NCBI RefSeq assembly: GCF_000444135.1
Contig: NZ_ATDK01000250.1
Location: forward strand, 1 to 42,694
Direction: 5' to 3'
Length of the DNA stretch: 42,694 nt
DNA from: Pseudomonas avellanae BPIC 631
GTDB taxonomy: Bacteria; Pseudomonadota; Gammaproteobacteria; Pseudomonadales; Pseudomonadaceae
Part shown: positions 29,256 to 38,383 of the stretch, one piece after another
Numbering within the stretch: the stretch's first letter is position 1
Layout of the letters: every line of letters begins with the position of its first letter
Made by a program: the position numbers and the translations under genes
The notes under the pieces: model-generated
What the model saw: the letters and a program-made list of their open reading frames with translations, nothing else
What the model was told of the DNA's origin: nothing
Database searches by the model: none

Positions 29256-29263
29256 TTGTTTTT
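29256..29263 (-). promoter_or_regulatory. Hfq/Crc A-rich (CA) motif before the thiolase gene
   Basis: On the minus strand AAAAACAA (AANAANAA) lies one base upstream of the GAGG ribosome site of the thiolase gene. Placement and sequence are those expected for an mRNA repressed by Hfq-Crc and relieved by CrcZ. Confidence 0.6.
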
Positions 29264-29381
29264 GGGGGCTGAACCGGCAGAGCCGGAGCGCTTTGATCAA
29301 GAGATTCATGGTGTCACAGAAGGGCGTGCCGGTTCCAACCGCGAACCGGTCGGTCACGTTTTGCTGCGTGTGTGGGGGGGC

Positions 29382-30248
29382 TCAGACGCCCATGCGTCTT
29401 TTGGCACGCTGCGCCGAGCCGTCGCGCACTGCCCAGCGCAGGATGGGCGCGGTGTTGTTCACGCCCAGCCGGATCAGCCTGCGTTGCACCGGGCCTTGAG
29501 TGACGTCGAGCATCTCGCTGGCCCAGACGGGTAACAGGTCGACACCGGCGCGCATCATCAGCACGCCGAAGGGCTTGGCCAGCCAATTGGGTGCAGGCGC
29601 GTCGAGCAGCAGGCGCAGCACCTCGCGGCTGCGCTCATCGCACACCAGTTGCCCGCGGATGTCTGCCAGATAGTCCGCGATGGCCTGACGGGAGCGCGGC
29701 ACGTTGCGAGCGCCCAGGCGTTCTGCGATCAGCGCGGTTTCAGCGTAATACAGGTCCTGATCGGCCAGTGACAGCGCCGGATTGCGGTAACGCAAATGCG
29801 CGGCAAGAAAGCTGCTGACTTCGGCGACGTGCACCCAGGTCAGCAGGTCCGGGTCGCTGGCGGCATAAGGACGACCGTCAGGCGCCGTGCCGGTGACGTT
29901 CAGGTGAATGGCGCGCACCTTGTCGATCAACCAGTTGGCGTCCTGTGTGGAGCCGTAGGTCGTGCCGGACAGAAACTGCCCGGTACGCCGCAACCGGCCG
30001 AGCATGTCCTGGCGAAAGCTGGAATGGTCCCAGATACCCGCCAATGCCAACGGATGCAGCGCCTGTAACATCAGCGCGCTGATGCCGCCGACCAGCATGC
30101 TGGTGAAGTCGCCATGCACCTTCCAGCACACCGACTGAGGGCCAAACAGACCCGGATCGCCCTTGGGGTTCTCCAGGTCCAGTTGACCGAGGGCCAGGCC
30201 GGTGAGGCTGATGACCTGGGTTTCGATGCGGGTACGGATGAATTCCAT
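29382..30248 (-). CDS. Oxygenase MpaB family protein (DUF2236)
   Basis: The 288-residue protein matches the DUF2236/MpaB family (relatives of latex-clearing protein and of the mycophenolic-acid oxygenase MpaB), which bind a b-type haem through histidines. Visible: VHGDFTSMLVGGISALMLQALHPLALAGIWDHSSF, FLSGTTYGSTQDANWLIDKVRAIHLNVTG and LLTWVHVAEVSSFLAAH, where the conserved His residues lie. The precise reaction in bacteria is unknown. It has no signal peptide. It lies 140 bases upstream of the thiolase on the same strand, so a short operon is possible; no functional tie is evident. Confidence 0.85.
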   Translation of the reverse strand: MEFIRTRIETQVISLTGLALGQLDLENPKGDPGLFGPQSVCWKVHGDFTSMLVGGISALMLQALHPLALAGIWDHSSFRQDMLGRLRRTGQFLSGTTYGSTQDANWLIDKVRAIHLNVTGTAPDGRPYAASDPDLLTWVHVAEVSSFLAAHLRYRNPALSLADQDLYYAETALIAERLGARNVPRSRQAIADYLADIRGQLVCDERSREVLRLLLDAPAPNWLAKPFGVLMMRAGVDLLPVWASEMLDVTQGPVQRRLIRLGVNNTAPILRWAVRDGSAQRAKRRMGV

Positions 30249-30309
30249 GTCGGGCTCATGCAGCGGGGAGGGGCACGTTTAGCGTCCGTAACGCGCTCAC
30301 TGTTAAGCA

Positions 30310-30530
30310 CATGTCCTGAGCGCCACCGGGACGGGGCTTCTGCCCGCAGGGCGTGGGAGCGACCGGGGCGGCGATCCGCATTGTTCGCGAAGAGGCCAGT
30401 ACATCCGCTAAAGATGTACCGCCCGAAATAAAGCTTTCGCGGACAAGTCCGCTCCCACAAGGAGAGCGTACGCACTCATGGTTAGACACAAGCCCTGAGG
30501 ACCCAGGCTTCTGCCCGTAGAGCGTGGGGC
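30310..30530. repeat. REP/BIME-type repeats between mpaB-like gene and pgi
   Basis: Inverted REP cores are seen: CGTGGGAGCGACCGGGGCGG (about 30351-30370), TTCGCGAAGAGGCC, and on the other side TTTCGCGGACAAGTCCGCTC (about 30437-30456). A hairpin GTACATC-CGCTAAA-GATGTAC (30399-30419) lies between them. The outer parts, GGCTTCTGCCCGCAGGGCGTGG and GGCTTCTGCCCGTAGAGCGTGG, are diverged direct copies near 30333 and 30507. No gene is present in the 290-base gap. The array may also end pgi transcripts. Confidence 0.75.
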
Positions 30531-30538
30531 TATTGCGC

Positions 30539-32203
30539 TTAGCCGCGGTGACGGCCGCGGAAGTAGTTGATCAGGCCCTGGGTCGATGCATCGTCTGCCG
30601 GTTCTTCGGTGCCGCCGGTCAGACGCTGGTACACAGCCTTGCCCATTTCCTTGCCCAGCTCCACACCCCATTGGTCAAAGGCGTTGGTGCCCCAGATCAC
30701 GCTCTGCACGAACACTTTGTGCTCATACATGGCCACCAGCGCGCCAAGGCGACGCGGGCTGATACGTTCTACCACCAGCGTGTTGCTCGGACGGTTGCCG
30801 GGGATGACCTTGTGCGGTGCGAGTTTTTGCACCTCTTCCTCGCTCATGCCCTTGTCACGCAGCTCGGCTTCGGCTTCGGCGCGGGTCTTGCCCATCATCA
30901 ACGCCTGGCTTTGCGACAGGCAGTTGGCGTACAGCCATTGATGGTGGTCGGCAACCGGGTTGAAGCTGACGATCGGCACGATGAAGTCGGCCGGGATCAT
31001 CTGTGTGCCTTGGTGCAGCAACTGGTGGTAAGCGTGTTGCCCGTTGGCGCCTACGCCACCCCAGATGACCGGGCCGGTATCCGTGAGTGCCGGCGTACCG
31101 TCCTGGCGAACGCTTTTGCCGTTGGATTCCATGTCCAGTTGTTGCAAGTGTTTGGTGATGTTGCGCAGGTAGTGGTCGTACGGCAGGATCGCGTGGCTTT
31201 GCGCGTTCCAGAAGTTGCCGTACCAGACACCCAGCAGCGCGAGCAGCACCGGCATGTTCTGTTCAAAAGGGGCGCTCTGGAAGTGCTGGTCCATGGTGTA
31301 GGCACCGGACAGCAGTTCCTTGAAGTTGGACATGCCGATGGCCAGCGCGATAGGCAAACCAATAGCCGACCACAGCGAATAACGGCCGCCGACCCAGTCC
31401 CACATCGGGAAGATGTTTTCTTCACGGATACCGAACGCGACCGCTGCCGCATTATTGCTGGAGACCGCAATGAAGTGGCGATGCAGTTCGACTTCCGAGC
31501 CGCCCTGCGCCAGGTACCAGGCGCGTGCAGCCTGGGCATTTTTCAGGGTTTCGAGGGTATTGAAGGATTTCGACGAAACGATGAACAGCGTGGTTTCGGC
31601 GCGAATCTTCATCGACAGTTCATGAAATTCACTGCCATCGATGTTCGCCAGGTAATGGCAACGCACACCCTTGTGTGCATACGCCACCAGCGCTTCGGAA
31701 ACCAGTTCGGGGCCCAGGAACGAGCCGCCAATGCCGATGTTCACTACGTCGGTGATCGGCTTTTCGGTGTAACCGCGCCACAGGCCGTCGTGGATGCGGC
31801 CGACCAGCTCGGTCATCTGGTTAAGCACGCGGTGAACGTCGGGTATCACATCGACGCCGTTGACTTTCAGCTTGTCGCCTACCGGGCGGCGCAGTGCGGT
31901 GTGCAGCGCCGGACGACCTTCGGATGAGTTGACCAGCTCGCCATCGTATTGAGCCTTGATCGCGTCCTTGAGGCCCACTTCACTGGCCAGCGCAACCAGC
32001 AGGTCGCGGGTTTCGGCAGTGATCAGGTTTTTCGAGTAGTCCAGAAACAGACCGGCGCTGCTGAGCGTGAACTGGCTGAAGCGCTTGGGATCAGCCGTGA
32101 ACGCTTCACGCATGCTGAAATCCTGCATGGCCTGGCGGTGTTTGGTCAGCGCTTGCCAGGCAGGCAGAGCGGTCACATCGGAAGGATTGCGGTAGTACGC
32201 CAT
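30539..32203 (-). CDS. pgi: Glucose-6-phosphate isomerase
   Basis: Pgi interconverts glucose 6-phosphate and fructose 6-phosphate. In Pseudomonas, which lacks phosphofructokinase for glucose, it serves mainly gluconeogenesis and the Entner-Doudoroff cycle, and links FruK products to hexose phosphates. The 554-residue product has [35 protein letters not shown], the signature [16 protein letters not shown], and [15 protein letters not shown] near the active-site His. AAGGAAA lies about ten bases before the ATG. It is last in the minus-strand run from pcnB. Confidence 0.97.
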   Translation of the reverse strand: MAYYRNPSDVTALPAWQALTKHRQAMQDFSMREAFTADPKRFSQFTLSSAGLFLDYSKNLITAETRDLLVALASEVGLKDAIKAQYDGELVNSSEGRPALHTALRRPVGDKLKVNGVDVIPDVHRVLNQMTELVGRIHDGLWRGYTEKPITDVVNIGIGGSFLGPELVSEALVAYAHKGVRCHYLANIDGSEFHELSMKIRAETTLFIVSSKSFNTLETLKNAQAARAWYLAQGGSEVELHRHFIAVSSNNAAAVAFGIREENIFPMWDWVGGRYSLWSAIGLPIALAIGMSNFKELLSGAYTMDQHFQSAPFEQNMPVLLALLGVWYGNFWNAQSHAILPYDHYLRNITKHLQQLDMESNGKSVRQDGTPALTDTGPVIWGGVGANGQHAYHQLLHQGTQMIPADFIVPIVSFNPVADHHQWLYANCLSQSQALMMGKTRAEAEAELRDKGMSEEEVQKLAPHKVIPGNRPSNTLVVERISPRRLGALVAMYEHKVFVQSVIWGTNAFDQWGVELGKEMGKAVYQRLTGGTEEPADDASTQGLINYFRGRHRG

Positions 32204-32445
32204 CGCTGCGGGTTTCCTTTAACTGATTCTGTCTTTGGATATTATTGGAGCGAGGTTGCACGCTTTCTCACTGGCTATGCAGAGCAGACTACCCTTCGCG
32301 TACCTGTTTGTCTGCGCTTCGCCTTACTTGACCCCGGTACTTTTTCGCACACGGTGAGCCGGGGCTTTCAATCGAATGCTGTCGGTCATGATTAACGATA
32401 GGGCACTGGCGGTGTGGCTTAGTTCACTGCCGCCAGCGCAGCCGT

Positions 32446-33297
32446 TCAGCCCCTGGTCAGGTGCAGGTTATCGATCAGGCGGGTTTTACCCATAAATGCA
32501 GCGGCGAGAATCACCAGGTCGGGATCCTCGGCAGTGGTCGGGCGCAAGCTGTCGGCATTACGTATTTCCAGATAGTCGATGCGAAAGCCGGCCGCTTGCA
32601 GTTGCTGTTTCTTGCTGCTCAGCAGCGTATCGAAGTCCTGCTCGCCTGCGCTGATCGCCTCGGCTGTCTGGCGAATGGCTTGATACAGAGCCGGTGCCGC
32701 AGCGCGCTGCGCTTCATCCAGATAGCCGTTGCGCGATGACAACGCCAGACCGTCATCGGCGCGCACGGTCGGCTCGCCGATGATCTGGATAGGCATGTTC
32801 AGGTCGCGGACCATGGCGCGAATCACCGCCAGTTGCTGGAAGTCTTTCTCGCCGAAGATCGCCAGATCAGGCTGCACCATATTGAATAGCTTGCTGACCA
32901 CCGTGGCGACACCTTCGAAATGGCCGGGGCGGCTGGCGCCACACAGGCCTTGCGAAAGGTGCGGGACGCTGACCAGGGTCTGATCGGCCATGCCGTGCGG
33001 GTACATTTCCTCGACGCCTGGGGTGAACAAAAGGTTGCAACTGGCTTGCAGAAGCCTTTCCTGATCGGCCGCCAGCGTACGCGGGTAGGTGGCCAGGTCT
33101 TCGTTGGGGCCGAACTGTAGCGGGTTGACGAAAATGGTCGCCACCACGAAGTCAGCGCGCTGGGCCGCTTTGGTCACCAGTGCGGCGTGGCCGCTGTGCA
33201 GGTTGCCCATGGTCGGGGTCAACGCGATCCGCTTGCCTTCGCTGCGTGCCCGCGCAACGGCGGCGCGCAGTTCCAGTACGGTCTTTACTGTGTTCAT
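32446..33297 (-). CDS. panC: Pantothenate synthetase
   Basis: PanC joins pantoate and beta-alanine with ATP to make pantothenate. The 283-residue protein has the HIGH-type [53 protein letters not shown] and the KMSKS-like [13 protein letters not shown], a full set. Its ATG overlaps the panB stop (ATGA), so the two are coupled. The 242-base gap after it contains no panD, which neighbours panC in P. aeruginosa, only a hairpin CTGGCGG/CCGCCAG. Confidence 0.97.
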   Translation of the reverse strand: MNTVKTVLELRAAVARARSEGKRIALTPTMGNLHSGHAALVTKAAQRADFVVATIFVNPLQFGPNEDLATYPRTLAADQERLLQASCNLLFTPGVEEMYPHGMADQTLVSVPHLSQGLCGASRPGHFEGVATVVSKLFNMVQPDLAIFGEKDFQQLAVIRAMVRDLNMPIQIIGEPTVRADDGLALSSRNGYLDEAQRAAAPALYQAIRQTAEAISAGEQDFDTLLSSKKQQLQAAGFRIDYLEIRNADSLRPTTAEDPDLVILAAAFMGKTRLIDNLHLTRG

Positions 33298-34094
33298 GCC
33301 GAGAATCCGTGTTCAATGGCCGGAAAACTGACGTCTTTGACGGCGCTGACGTAGGCCTGGATGGCCGACTGAATGTCGGGCTGACCGATCATGAAGTTTT
33401 TCACGAACTTGGGTACGCGCCCGGTGATGGACAGGCCCAGCATGTCGTGCAATACCAGCACCTGGCCGTCGGTGGCGCTGCCTGCGCCTATGCCGATGAC
33501 CGGAATCTTTACCGCGTGGGTGATTTCTTCGGCCAACTCGCTCGGCACGCACTCCAGCAGGATCATGGCGGCGCCTGCCTGTTCCAGCGCGATGGCGTCG
33601 GCGCGCATCTGCCGCGCCTGCGCTTCCAGTCGCCCCTGAACCTTGTAACCGCCCAGCACGTTGACCGATTGCGGCGTCAGGCCCATGTGCGCGCACACCG
33701 GGATCCCGCGCTCTGCCAGCAGGCGGATCGATTCGCCCAGCCACGCAGCGCCCTCGACCTTGATCATGTGCGCACCGGCCTGCATCAGCGTGGTGCTGTT
33801 GATGAAGGTCTGCTCCAGCGTGGCGTTGGCCATGAACGGCAGGTCGGCAAGAATCAACGCACCCTGATTGCCGCGTTTCACGCAGGCCACGTGGTAGGCG
33901 GTCTCGGCGGTGGTGACCGGCAAGGTGCTGTCGTGCCCCTGCAGGACCATGCCCAGCGAGTCGCCTATCAGCAGCACTTCGACACCCGCCTGGCAGGCCG
34001 TGTGGGCGAAGGTTGCGTCGTAACAGGTCAGCATGGTGATTTTCTCACCCTTCTGCTTCATGGCCAGCAGCGACGTAACGGTTATGTTCGGCAT
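33294..34094 (-). CDS. panB: 3-methyl-2-oxobutanoate hydroxymethyltransferase
   Basis: PanB makes ketopantoate from 2-oxoisovalerate and methylenetetrahydrofolate. The 266-residue TIM-barrel protein has [29 protein letters not shown] with the Mg-binding Asp, [33 protein letters not shown] with the catalytic Glu, and [20 protein letters not shown], all family hallmarks. A 228-base gap separates it from folK, so it may have its own promoter, though I cannot place one. Confidence 0.97.
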   Translation of the reverse strand: MPNITVTSLLAMKQKGEKITMLTCYDATFAHTACQAGVEVLLIGDSLGMVLQGHDSTLPVTTAETAYHVACVKRGNQGALILADLPFMANATLEQTFINSTTLMQAGAHMIKVEGAAWLGESIRLLAERGIPVCAHMGLTPQSVNVLGGYKVQGRLEAQARQMRADAIALEQAGAAMILLECVPSELAEEITHAVKIPVIGIGAGSATDGQVLVLHDMLGLSITGRVPKFVKNFMIGQPDIQSAIQAYVSAVKDVSFPAIEHGFSA

Positions 34095-34322
34095 GTAAAG
34101 TTCTCCATCAGGCGCTGTGAACCCGAGTGCTCAGCGCGTGAGAGTCATCCTGGAAAAGCAGGCACACCGTCGTGTCGCGGTGTTTTGCAAAGGCCTGTTT
34201 CGCGCCCGTTCGCCAGTGCGGCAGCGGCGGGAGGCCTATCTTCGTGAGGAGGGGGCGTGAAGTCAATTGCAGGTGTTACCTGTGTGTCGTACCGGTTACA
34301 CATGTGCGGTGACAGTCAGGCT

Positions 34323-34829
34323 TCAGACGCTGGCGGGCAGGCGCTCAAGACCTGTAAACGGGCATTCACTCAACAGGTGGGTCAGCTCACGTCCGTCGGC
34401 CAGGGTCAGCTCTGGCGCCAGCTCTGCCAGCGGATACAGCACGAATGCGCGCGCCTGCATGTGGTAGTGCGGCACTTTGAGGCGTGCCTCGTCCATGACT
34501 CGTTCGCCGAACAGCAGAATATCGAGGTCCAGGGTGCGCGGCCCCCAGCGTTCGTGACGTTCACGCCCTTGACCCAGCTCGATGGCCTGCAACGCGTCAA
34601 GCAGCATCAGCGGTGGCAGGGTGGTGTCCAGCGCGGCGACGGCATTGGTAAAGCGCGGTTGACCGGGCAGCAGCGAGTCGCTGACATAGAACGAGGACAC
34701 GCCAATCAGCGTGGTGTCTGGCAGTTGCGCCAGCGCCTTGATGGCGCTGCGCAGTTGCTCTGCCGGGTCAGCAAGGTTGCTGCCCAGGCCAATGTAAACA
34801 CGTTCGGTGGCCAACAGCGGTTTACTCAC
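34323..34829 (-). CDS. folK: 2-amino-4-hydroxy-6-hydroxymethyldihydropteridine pyrophosphokinase
   Basis: FolK transfers pyrophosphate from ATP to the pterin in folate synthesis. The 168-residue protein has RVYIGLGSNLADP, FYVSDSLLPGQPRFTNAV, and RHERWGPRTLDLDILLFG, the HPPK signature with the two Asp Mg ligands, then VPHYHMQARAFVLYPLAEL. The frame is open well into pcnB, but GTG 34829 fits: it overlaps the pcnB stop by eight bases (GTGAGTAA) and has GAGG nine bases before. Length then agrees with other Pseudomonas FolK proteins. Confidence 0.95.
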   Translation of the reverse strand: MSKPLLATERVYIGLGSNLADPAEQLRSAIKALAQLPDTTLIGVSSFYVSDSLLPGQPRFTNAVAALDTTLPPLMLLDALQAIELGQGRERHERWGPRTLDLDILLFGERVMDEARLKVPHYHMQARAFVLYPLAELAPELTLADGRELTHLLSECPFTGLERLPASV

Positions 34830-36225
34830 CGCTTTGCGCCTCGCCACTGCTGCGCTTGCGTTTGGCGCCACTGTTGCGACGACGCTTGCGCGGAGCAGCG
34901 CCGGCGGCTTCCGGCTTGTTGCTGAGGTCACGAATCATGTCGCGACGTTCGCTGTCATTGCAGTCCTGATAATCGGTCCACCATTGGCCCAGACCGTCAG
35001 TCTGCTCGCCCGCGCTTTCGCGTAGCAGCAGGAAGTCGTAGCCGGCACGGAAGCGCGAGTTGTCCAGCAACAGGTCGGCACGTTTGCCTGAACGACGCGG
35101 CAGGCGCTCCTGCATGTCCCAGATTTCGCGGATCGGCAGGGTGAAGCGCTTGGGGATCGCGATGCGCTGGCACTGCTCGATGATCAGTTCGTGAGCGGCG
35201 TCCTGCATGGCTGCAATCGGCGGCATGCCACGTTCCTGGGCACGCAGCACCTTGGCCGGCAGCGCAGGCCAGAGCAGGGCGGCAAACAGGAACGCCGGGG
35301 TGACCGGTTTGTTCTGCTTGATGCGCAGGTCAGTGTTGATCAGGGCATTGCTGATCAGCGTGTGGGTGTAGGTCGGGTTGTATTCCAGCGCCTTTGAGCT
35401 GGCCGGGAACAGGGGCTCGAACAGCTCCAGGTCAACCAGCATCTCGAACGTCGGCGCGGCATAACCGGAGAGGAACAGCTTGAGCACCTCTTCGAACAGG
35501 CGTGCCGATGGAATATCGCGCAGCATGGGTGCCAGTGCGCGGATCGGCTGGGCACTGTGTTTTTCGATGCCGAAATCCAGTTTGGCCGCGAAGCGCACGG
35601 CACGCAGCATGCGCACCGGGTCTTCCTTGTAACGTTGCTCCGGGTCGCCGATCAGGCGGATCAGACGATTGCGGATGTCATGTACGCCGTTGGCGTAATC
35701 CAGAACACGCTCGCTGACCGGGTCGTAATACAGCGCATTGATCGTGAAGTCGCGACGCTGAGCGTCTTCTTCAAGCGTGCCGTAAACGTTGTCACGCAGG
35801 ATGCGTCCGCTTTCATTGCGCGAGGACTGATTGCTGTCCTCTTCTTCATCATCCTGTGGATGATTGGCGCGGAACGTCGCCACTTCGATGATTTCACGAC
35901 CGAAGTGGATATGCACCAGCTTGAACCGGCGGCCGATGATACGCGCATTGCGGAACTCGGCACGCACTTGTTCCGGCGTGGCACTGGTGGCGACGTCAAA
36001 ATCCTTGGGCGTGATATTGAGCATCATGTCGCGTACGCAGCCACCGACCAGATAGGCCTGATAGCCTGCGTTTTGCAGACGCTCGACAATATTGACGGCA
36101 TAACGGCTGAACTGACTGCGTTGCAGCGAATGCTGGCTGCTATTGAGCACTTCAGGCGTGGTGCGCGTATGTTGCTGCGGTTTGCGCAGAGGGGAACGAA
36201 ATGACTGGAACAACTTCTTCAGCAT
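34822..36225 (-). CDS. pcnB: Poly(A) polymerase I
   Basis: PcnB adds 3' poly(A) tails that speed RNA decay. The 467-residue protein has the nucleotidyltransferase core VGGCVRDMMLNITPKDFDVATSATPEQV (the DxD pair in DFDVAT), RRDFTINALYYDP, GDPEQRYKEDPVRMLRAVRFAAKL and a basic C-terminal tail rich in KRRRNSGAKRKRSSG that binds RNA. I take the start at ATG 36225 (MLKKLFQSFRSP), the usual Pseudomonas N-terminus. No Shine-Dalgarno sequence precedes it or any nearby alternative, recalling weak initiation at E. coli pcnB. A TGCTAGAAT extended -10 lies just upstream and argues against the longer frame to 36297. Confidence 0.93.
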   Translation of the reverse strand: MLKKLFQSFRSPLRKPQQHTRTTPEVLNSSQHSLQRSQFSRYAVNIVERLQNAGYQAYLVGGCVRDMMLNITPKDFDVATSATPEQVRAEFRNARIIGRRFKLVHIHFGREIIEVATFRANHPQDDEEEDSNQSSRNESGRILRDNVYGTLEEDAQRRDFTINALYYDPVSERVLDYANGVHDIRNRLIRLIGDPEQRYKEDPVRMLRAVRFAAKLDFGIEKHSAQPIRALAPMLRDIPSARLFEEVLKLFLSGYAAPTFEMLVDLELFEPLFPASSKALEYNPTYTHTLISNALINTDLRIKQNKPVTPAFLFAALLWPALPAKVLRAQERGMPPIAAMQDAAHELIIEQCQRIAIPKRFTLPIREIWDMQERLPRRSGKRADLLLDNSRFRAGYDFLLLRESAGEQTDGLGQWWTDYQDCNDSERRDMIRDLSNKPEAAGAAPRKRRRNSGAKRKRSSGEAQSGE

Positions 36226-36287
36226 GGGATGCACTGTTTGAAGGAATATTCGGCCAAAAACGTGGAATGACCGCATGATGGGCGGGG

Positions 36288-36296
36288 ATTCTAGCA
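36288..36296 (-). promoter_or_regulatory. Candidate extended -10 promoter of pcnB
   Basis: TGCTAGAAT (TGn plus TAGAAT) on the minus strand lies 63 bases before the chosen pcnB start. No good -35 hexamer is seen, as is common for extended -10 promoters. It would give a leader of roughly 55 bases. Confidence 0.4.
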
Positions 36297-36368
36297 TTTA
36301 GTCGAGGGATGGTGTAGGAAGCTGTCGCGGAAGGGACAAACTACGGCGCGGATAGGGTCTGGAAGCTA

Positions 36369-36388
36369 CTGGGGGAGCCGAAGCTCCC
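36369..36388 (-). terminator. 3' hairpin of crcZ
   Basis: On the minus strand GGGGGAGC-TTCG-GCTCCCCC forms an eight-pair GC stem with a C(UUCG)G tetraloop; only this strand gives that loop. No U-tract follows, so it may be an RNA 3' stabiliser or a site of Rho-assisted or processed ends instead of a textbook terminator. Confidence 0.65.
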
Positions 36389-36727
36389 CCAAAGTGTGTG
36401 CTCTTTATTTTTATTTTCTGTACGGGCTTCTTGTTTTTGTTGAGTGCCCATTCACGAGACTTTGTCTGTGAACCCTCCCAATCGGGAGTCAAGAGCAAAC
36501 GGATTGCTTTGGTCGCTGCGTTGCAATGATCATTCGATCCAACCAGTTCAGGCTCTACCTAAGGGTAGTTTTTATTGTTCTCGGCCTGGTTGCGGGGCAA
36601 GCCCCAAATACAACTCCTCTCCAAAAGAATCAGTTAGCTGCGCCTCCGCCGTGTTGTTCTTGTTATGCGTGAGTCGATTCGTATTGTTCTTGTTATGGGT
36701 GTCGTACTGCTTGTTGTTTTTCTTGTA
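36369..36727 (-). ncRNA. crcZ: CrcZ small RNA, Hfq/Crc-sequestering regulator
   Basis: CrcZ binds Hfq (with Crc) and thereby relieves catabolite repression. It is placed as in other Pseudomonas, between cbrB and pcnB and in their direction. The minus strand carries six A-rich stretches of the AANAANAA type, at about 36709-36728, 36681-36699, 36651-36669, 36565-36583, 36428-36444 and 36401-36419, with cores such as ACAAGAAAAACAAC, AACAAGAACAA (twice), AACAATAAAAA and AACAAAAACAAG. A sigma-54 promoter ends 11 bases before the predicted start near 36727. The 3' limit is taken as a UUCG-capped hairpin at 36369-36388, giving about 360 nt, close to the size known in P. putida. No protein frame is conserved. 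Exact ends are inferred. Confidence 0.9.
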
Positions 36728-36737
36728 CTAAGCACAT

Positions 36738-36753
36738 AGCAGAAGCTGTGCCA
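36738..36753 (-). promoter_or_regulatory. Sigma-54 promoter of crcZ
   Basis: TGGCACAGCTTCTGCT on the minus strand has the -24 GG and -12 GC separated by exactly ten bases and matches the TGGCAC-N5-TTGCW consensus except in the first T of the -12 element. The predicted start is about 36727. CbrB, encoded upstream, is a sigma-54 activator. Confidence 0.9.
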
Positions 36754-36760
36754 ACTTTTG

Positions 36761-36781
36761 AAAAGCCCCATAAACCGGGGC
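36761..36781 (-). terminator. Second intrinsic terminator after cbrB
   Basis: On the minus strand GCCCC-GGTTTAT-GGGGC is followed by TTTT. It lies immediately before the crcZ sigma-54 promoter and would insulate crcZ from cbrB read-through. Confidence 0.7.
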
Positions 36782-36812
36782 CTTGCGGTGATTGGCGGTT
36801 TTTTCGGGGCAC

Positions 36813-36851
36813 AAAAAAGCCGGGCCTGCGTTACCGTAAGACCCGGCTTTT
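36813..36851 (-). terminator. Intrinsic terminator of cbrB
   Basis: On the minus strand AAAAGCCGGG pairs with CCCGGCTTTT across a 17-base loop, and the T-run extends to six. It starts about 75 bases after the cbrB stop. The matching A/T runs make it bidirectional in principle. Confidence 0.85.
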
Positions 36852-36876
36852 GTTACGTGAAGTGCTTGCGGTAACA
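36851..36876. promoter_or_regulatory. Candidate CbrB upstream activating site
   Basis: TGTTAC (36851-36856) and GTAACA (36871-36876) form an exact inverted repeat with a 14-base spacer, centred about 115 bases upstream of the crcZ sigma-54 promoter, a normal enhancer distance. A further TTAC-C-GTAA (about 36831-36839) lies nearby, inside the terminator. Paired GTTAC half-sites are, as I recall, the type of site described for CbrB. Confidence 0.7.
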
Positions 36877-36924
36877 GTTTGCACACAGCCCTGTGCACCG
36901 CGTGCCAGAGCCTTGCGCAGAGCT

Positions 36925-38361
36925 TTACGTTTCGTTGGCCACACCCTTGCGACGGGGAATGCCCAGACGCTGGCGGCGTTCCCACAGGCACTTGCGGCTG
37001 ACGCCCAGTTTGCGAGCCAGCTCGGTTTCGGTCATGTGGTCCTGGTGCTCCAGAACGAAGTGCTGAAAGTAGTCTTCAAGCGACAGGTCTTCGGCCGGCT
37101 CGTTGCCTGTCGAGCTGGAAGAGCCCGGCAGCGGTGCCATGCCCATGTACTCATCGTCGTCCAGACCGTCCAGTTCGATGTCGATACCCAGCAGGTCGGC
37201 GGTGATTTCCGGGTTCTCGCAGAGGATCACCGAGCGTTCCACGGCGTTTTCCAGTTCGCGCACGTTGCCCGGCCAGCTGTAATGACGGATGGCCTGTTCG
37301 GCATCGGGGGCAAATTTCAGGTCGTCGCGACCGACCTTGGCGCTTTGGCGCACGAGGAACGCGCGGGCAATTTCCAGTATGTCGCTGCCACGCTCGCGCA
37401 ATGCCGGCAGTTTCAGGGCTATAACGTGCAGACGGTAGAACAGGTCTTCACGAAACTCGCCATTTTTGGCCAGCGTCTTGAGGTCCCGGTGGGTCGCGGC
37501 GATCAGGCGCACATCGACCTTCTGCGATTGCACTGAGCCGACGCGTCGAATTTCACCTTCCTGCAATACACGCAGCAGGCGCGCCTGAGCTTCCAGCGGC
37601 AGTTCGCCGATTTCATCGAGAAACAGCGTGCCGCCGTCGGCCGCTTCAACCAGGCCTGCACGGCCTGCGCTGGCGCCGGTGAACGCGCCTTTTTCGTGAC
37701 CGAACAATTCGGATTCGATCAGCGATTCCGGGATGGCCGCACAGTTGACGGAAATCATCGGCGCCTTGGCACGGCGCGACAGATTGTGCAGAGCGCGGGC
37801 AACCAGTTCTTTACCGGTGCCCGACTCGCCCTGAACCAGAACGTTGGAGTCGGTCGGTGCCACCTTGCGAATCTTGCTGTAGAGATCGAGCATGGGCGCA
37901 CAGGAGCCGATGATGCCGATCTCGCCATTGTGGTTCTGCGCCGGACCTTTGTCAGTACTACTCGCTTTGGCGGCCAGCGCGCTGCGCTCATCCTGCAGAC
38001 TTTTGACGGTCTGACGATCGCGCAGGATGCGCGAAACGGCCTGGAGCATTTCGTCGTGGTCGAAGGGCTTGGCAATGTAGTCAACCGCGCCCATCTTCAT
38101 TGAATCGACCGCCGAGCGCAGGCTGGCGTAGCTGGTCATGATCAGCACCGGTTTGCCTTCGCCCAGCTTGATCAGTTCAGTGCCCGGTGCGCCCGGCAGG
38201 CGCAGGTCGCTGACGATCAGATCAAACGAGGGAATGCTGAAACGTTCCTGAGCCTCCTGAACGGAGCCGGCTTCACTGACTTCATATTGATTGCGTTCAA
38301 GCAGACGACGCAGGGCTGAGCGGATAATCGTTTCGTCTTCGACGATCAAAATATGCGGCAT
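36925..38361 (-). CDS. cbrB: CbrB, NtrC-family sigma-54 response regulator
   Basis: CbrB activates sigma-54 promoters for carbon and nitrogen source use, above all crcZ. The 478-residue protein has a receiver domain with phospho-Asp52 (VSDLRLPG), an AAA+ domain with Walker A GESGTGKE, the sigma-54-contacting GAFTGA loop, Walker [12 protein letters not shown] and the R-finger region, and a Fis-type helix-turn-helix near the end ([24 protein letters not shown]). I use ATG 38361 ([10 protein letters not shown]), which gives the usual length; the frame stays open 17 codons further. It lies 22 bases after cbrA. Confidence 0.97.
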   Translation of the reverse strand: MPHILIVEDETIIRSALRRLLERNQYEVSEAGSVQEAQERFSIPSFDLIVSDLRLPGAPGTELIKLGEGKPVLIMTSYASLRSAVDSMKMGAVDYIAKPFDHDEMLQAVSRILRDRQTVKSLQDERSALAAKASSTDKGPAQNHNGEIGIIGSCAPMLDLYSKIRKVAPTDSNVLVQGESGTGKELVARALHNLSRRAKAPMISVNCAAIPESLIESELFGHEKGAFTGASAGRAGLVEAADGGTLFLDEIGELPLEAQARLLRVLQEGEIRRVGSVQSQKVDVRLIAATHRDLKTLAKNGEFREDLFYRLHVIALKLPALRERGSDILEIARAFLVRQSAKVGRDDLKFAPDAEQAIRHYSWPGNVRELENAVERSVILCENPEITADLLGIDIELDGLDDDEYMGMAPLPGSSSSTGNEPAEDLSLEDYFQHFVLEHQDHMTETELARKLGVSRKCLWERRQRLGIPRRKGVANET

Positions 38362-38383
38362 TGATTCAGTTCTCTCGACGGTC

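Noticed and set aside
32204..32445. Degenerate panD in the panC-pgi gap
   Set aside because: No frame or residue pattern of aspartate decarboxylase (the GS processing site region) was recognisable on either strand.
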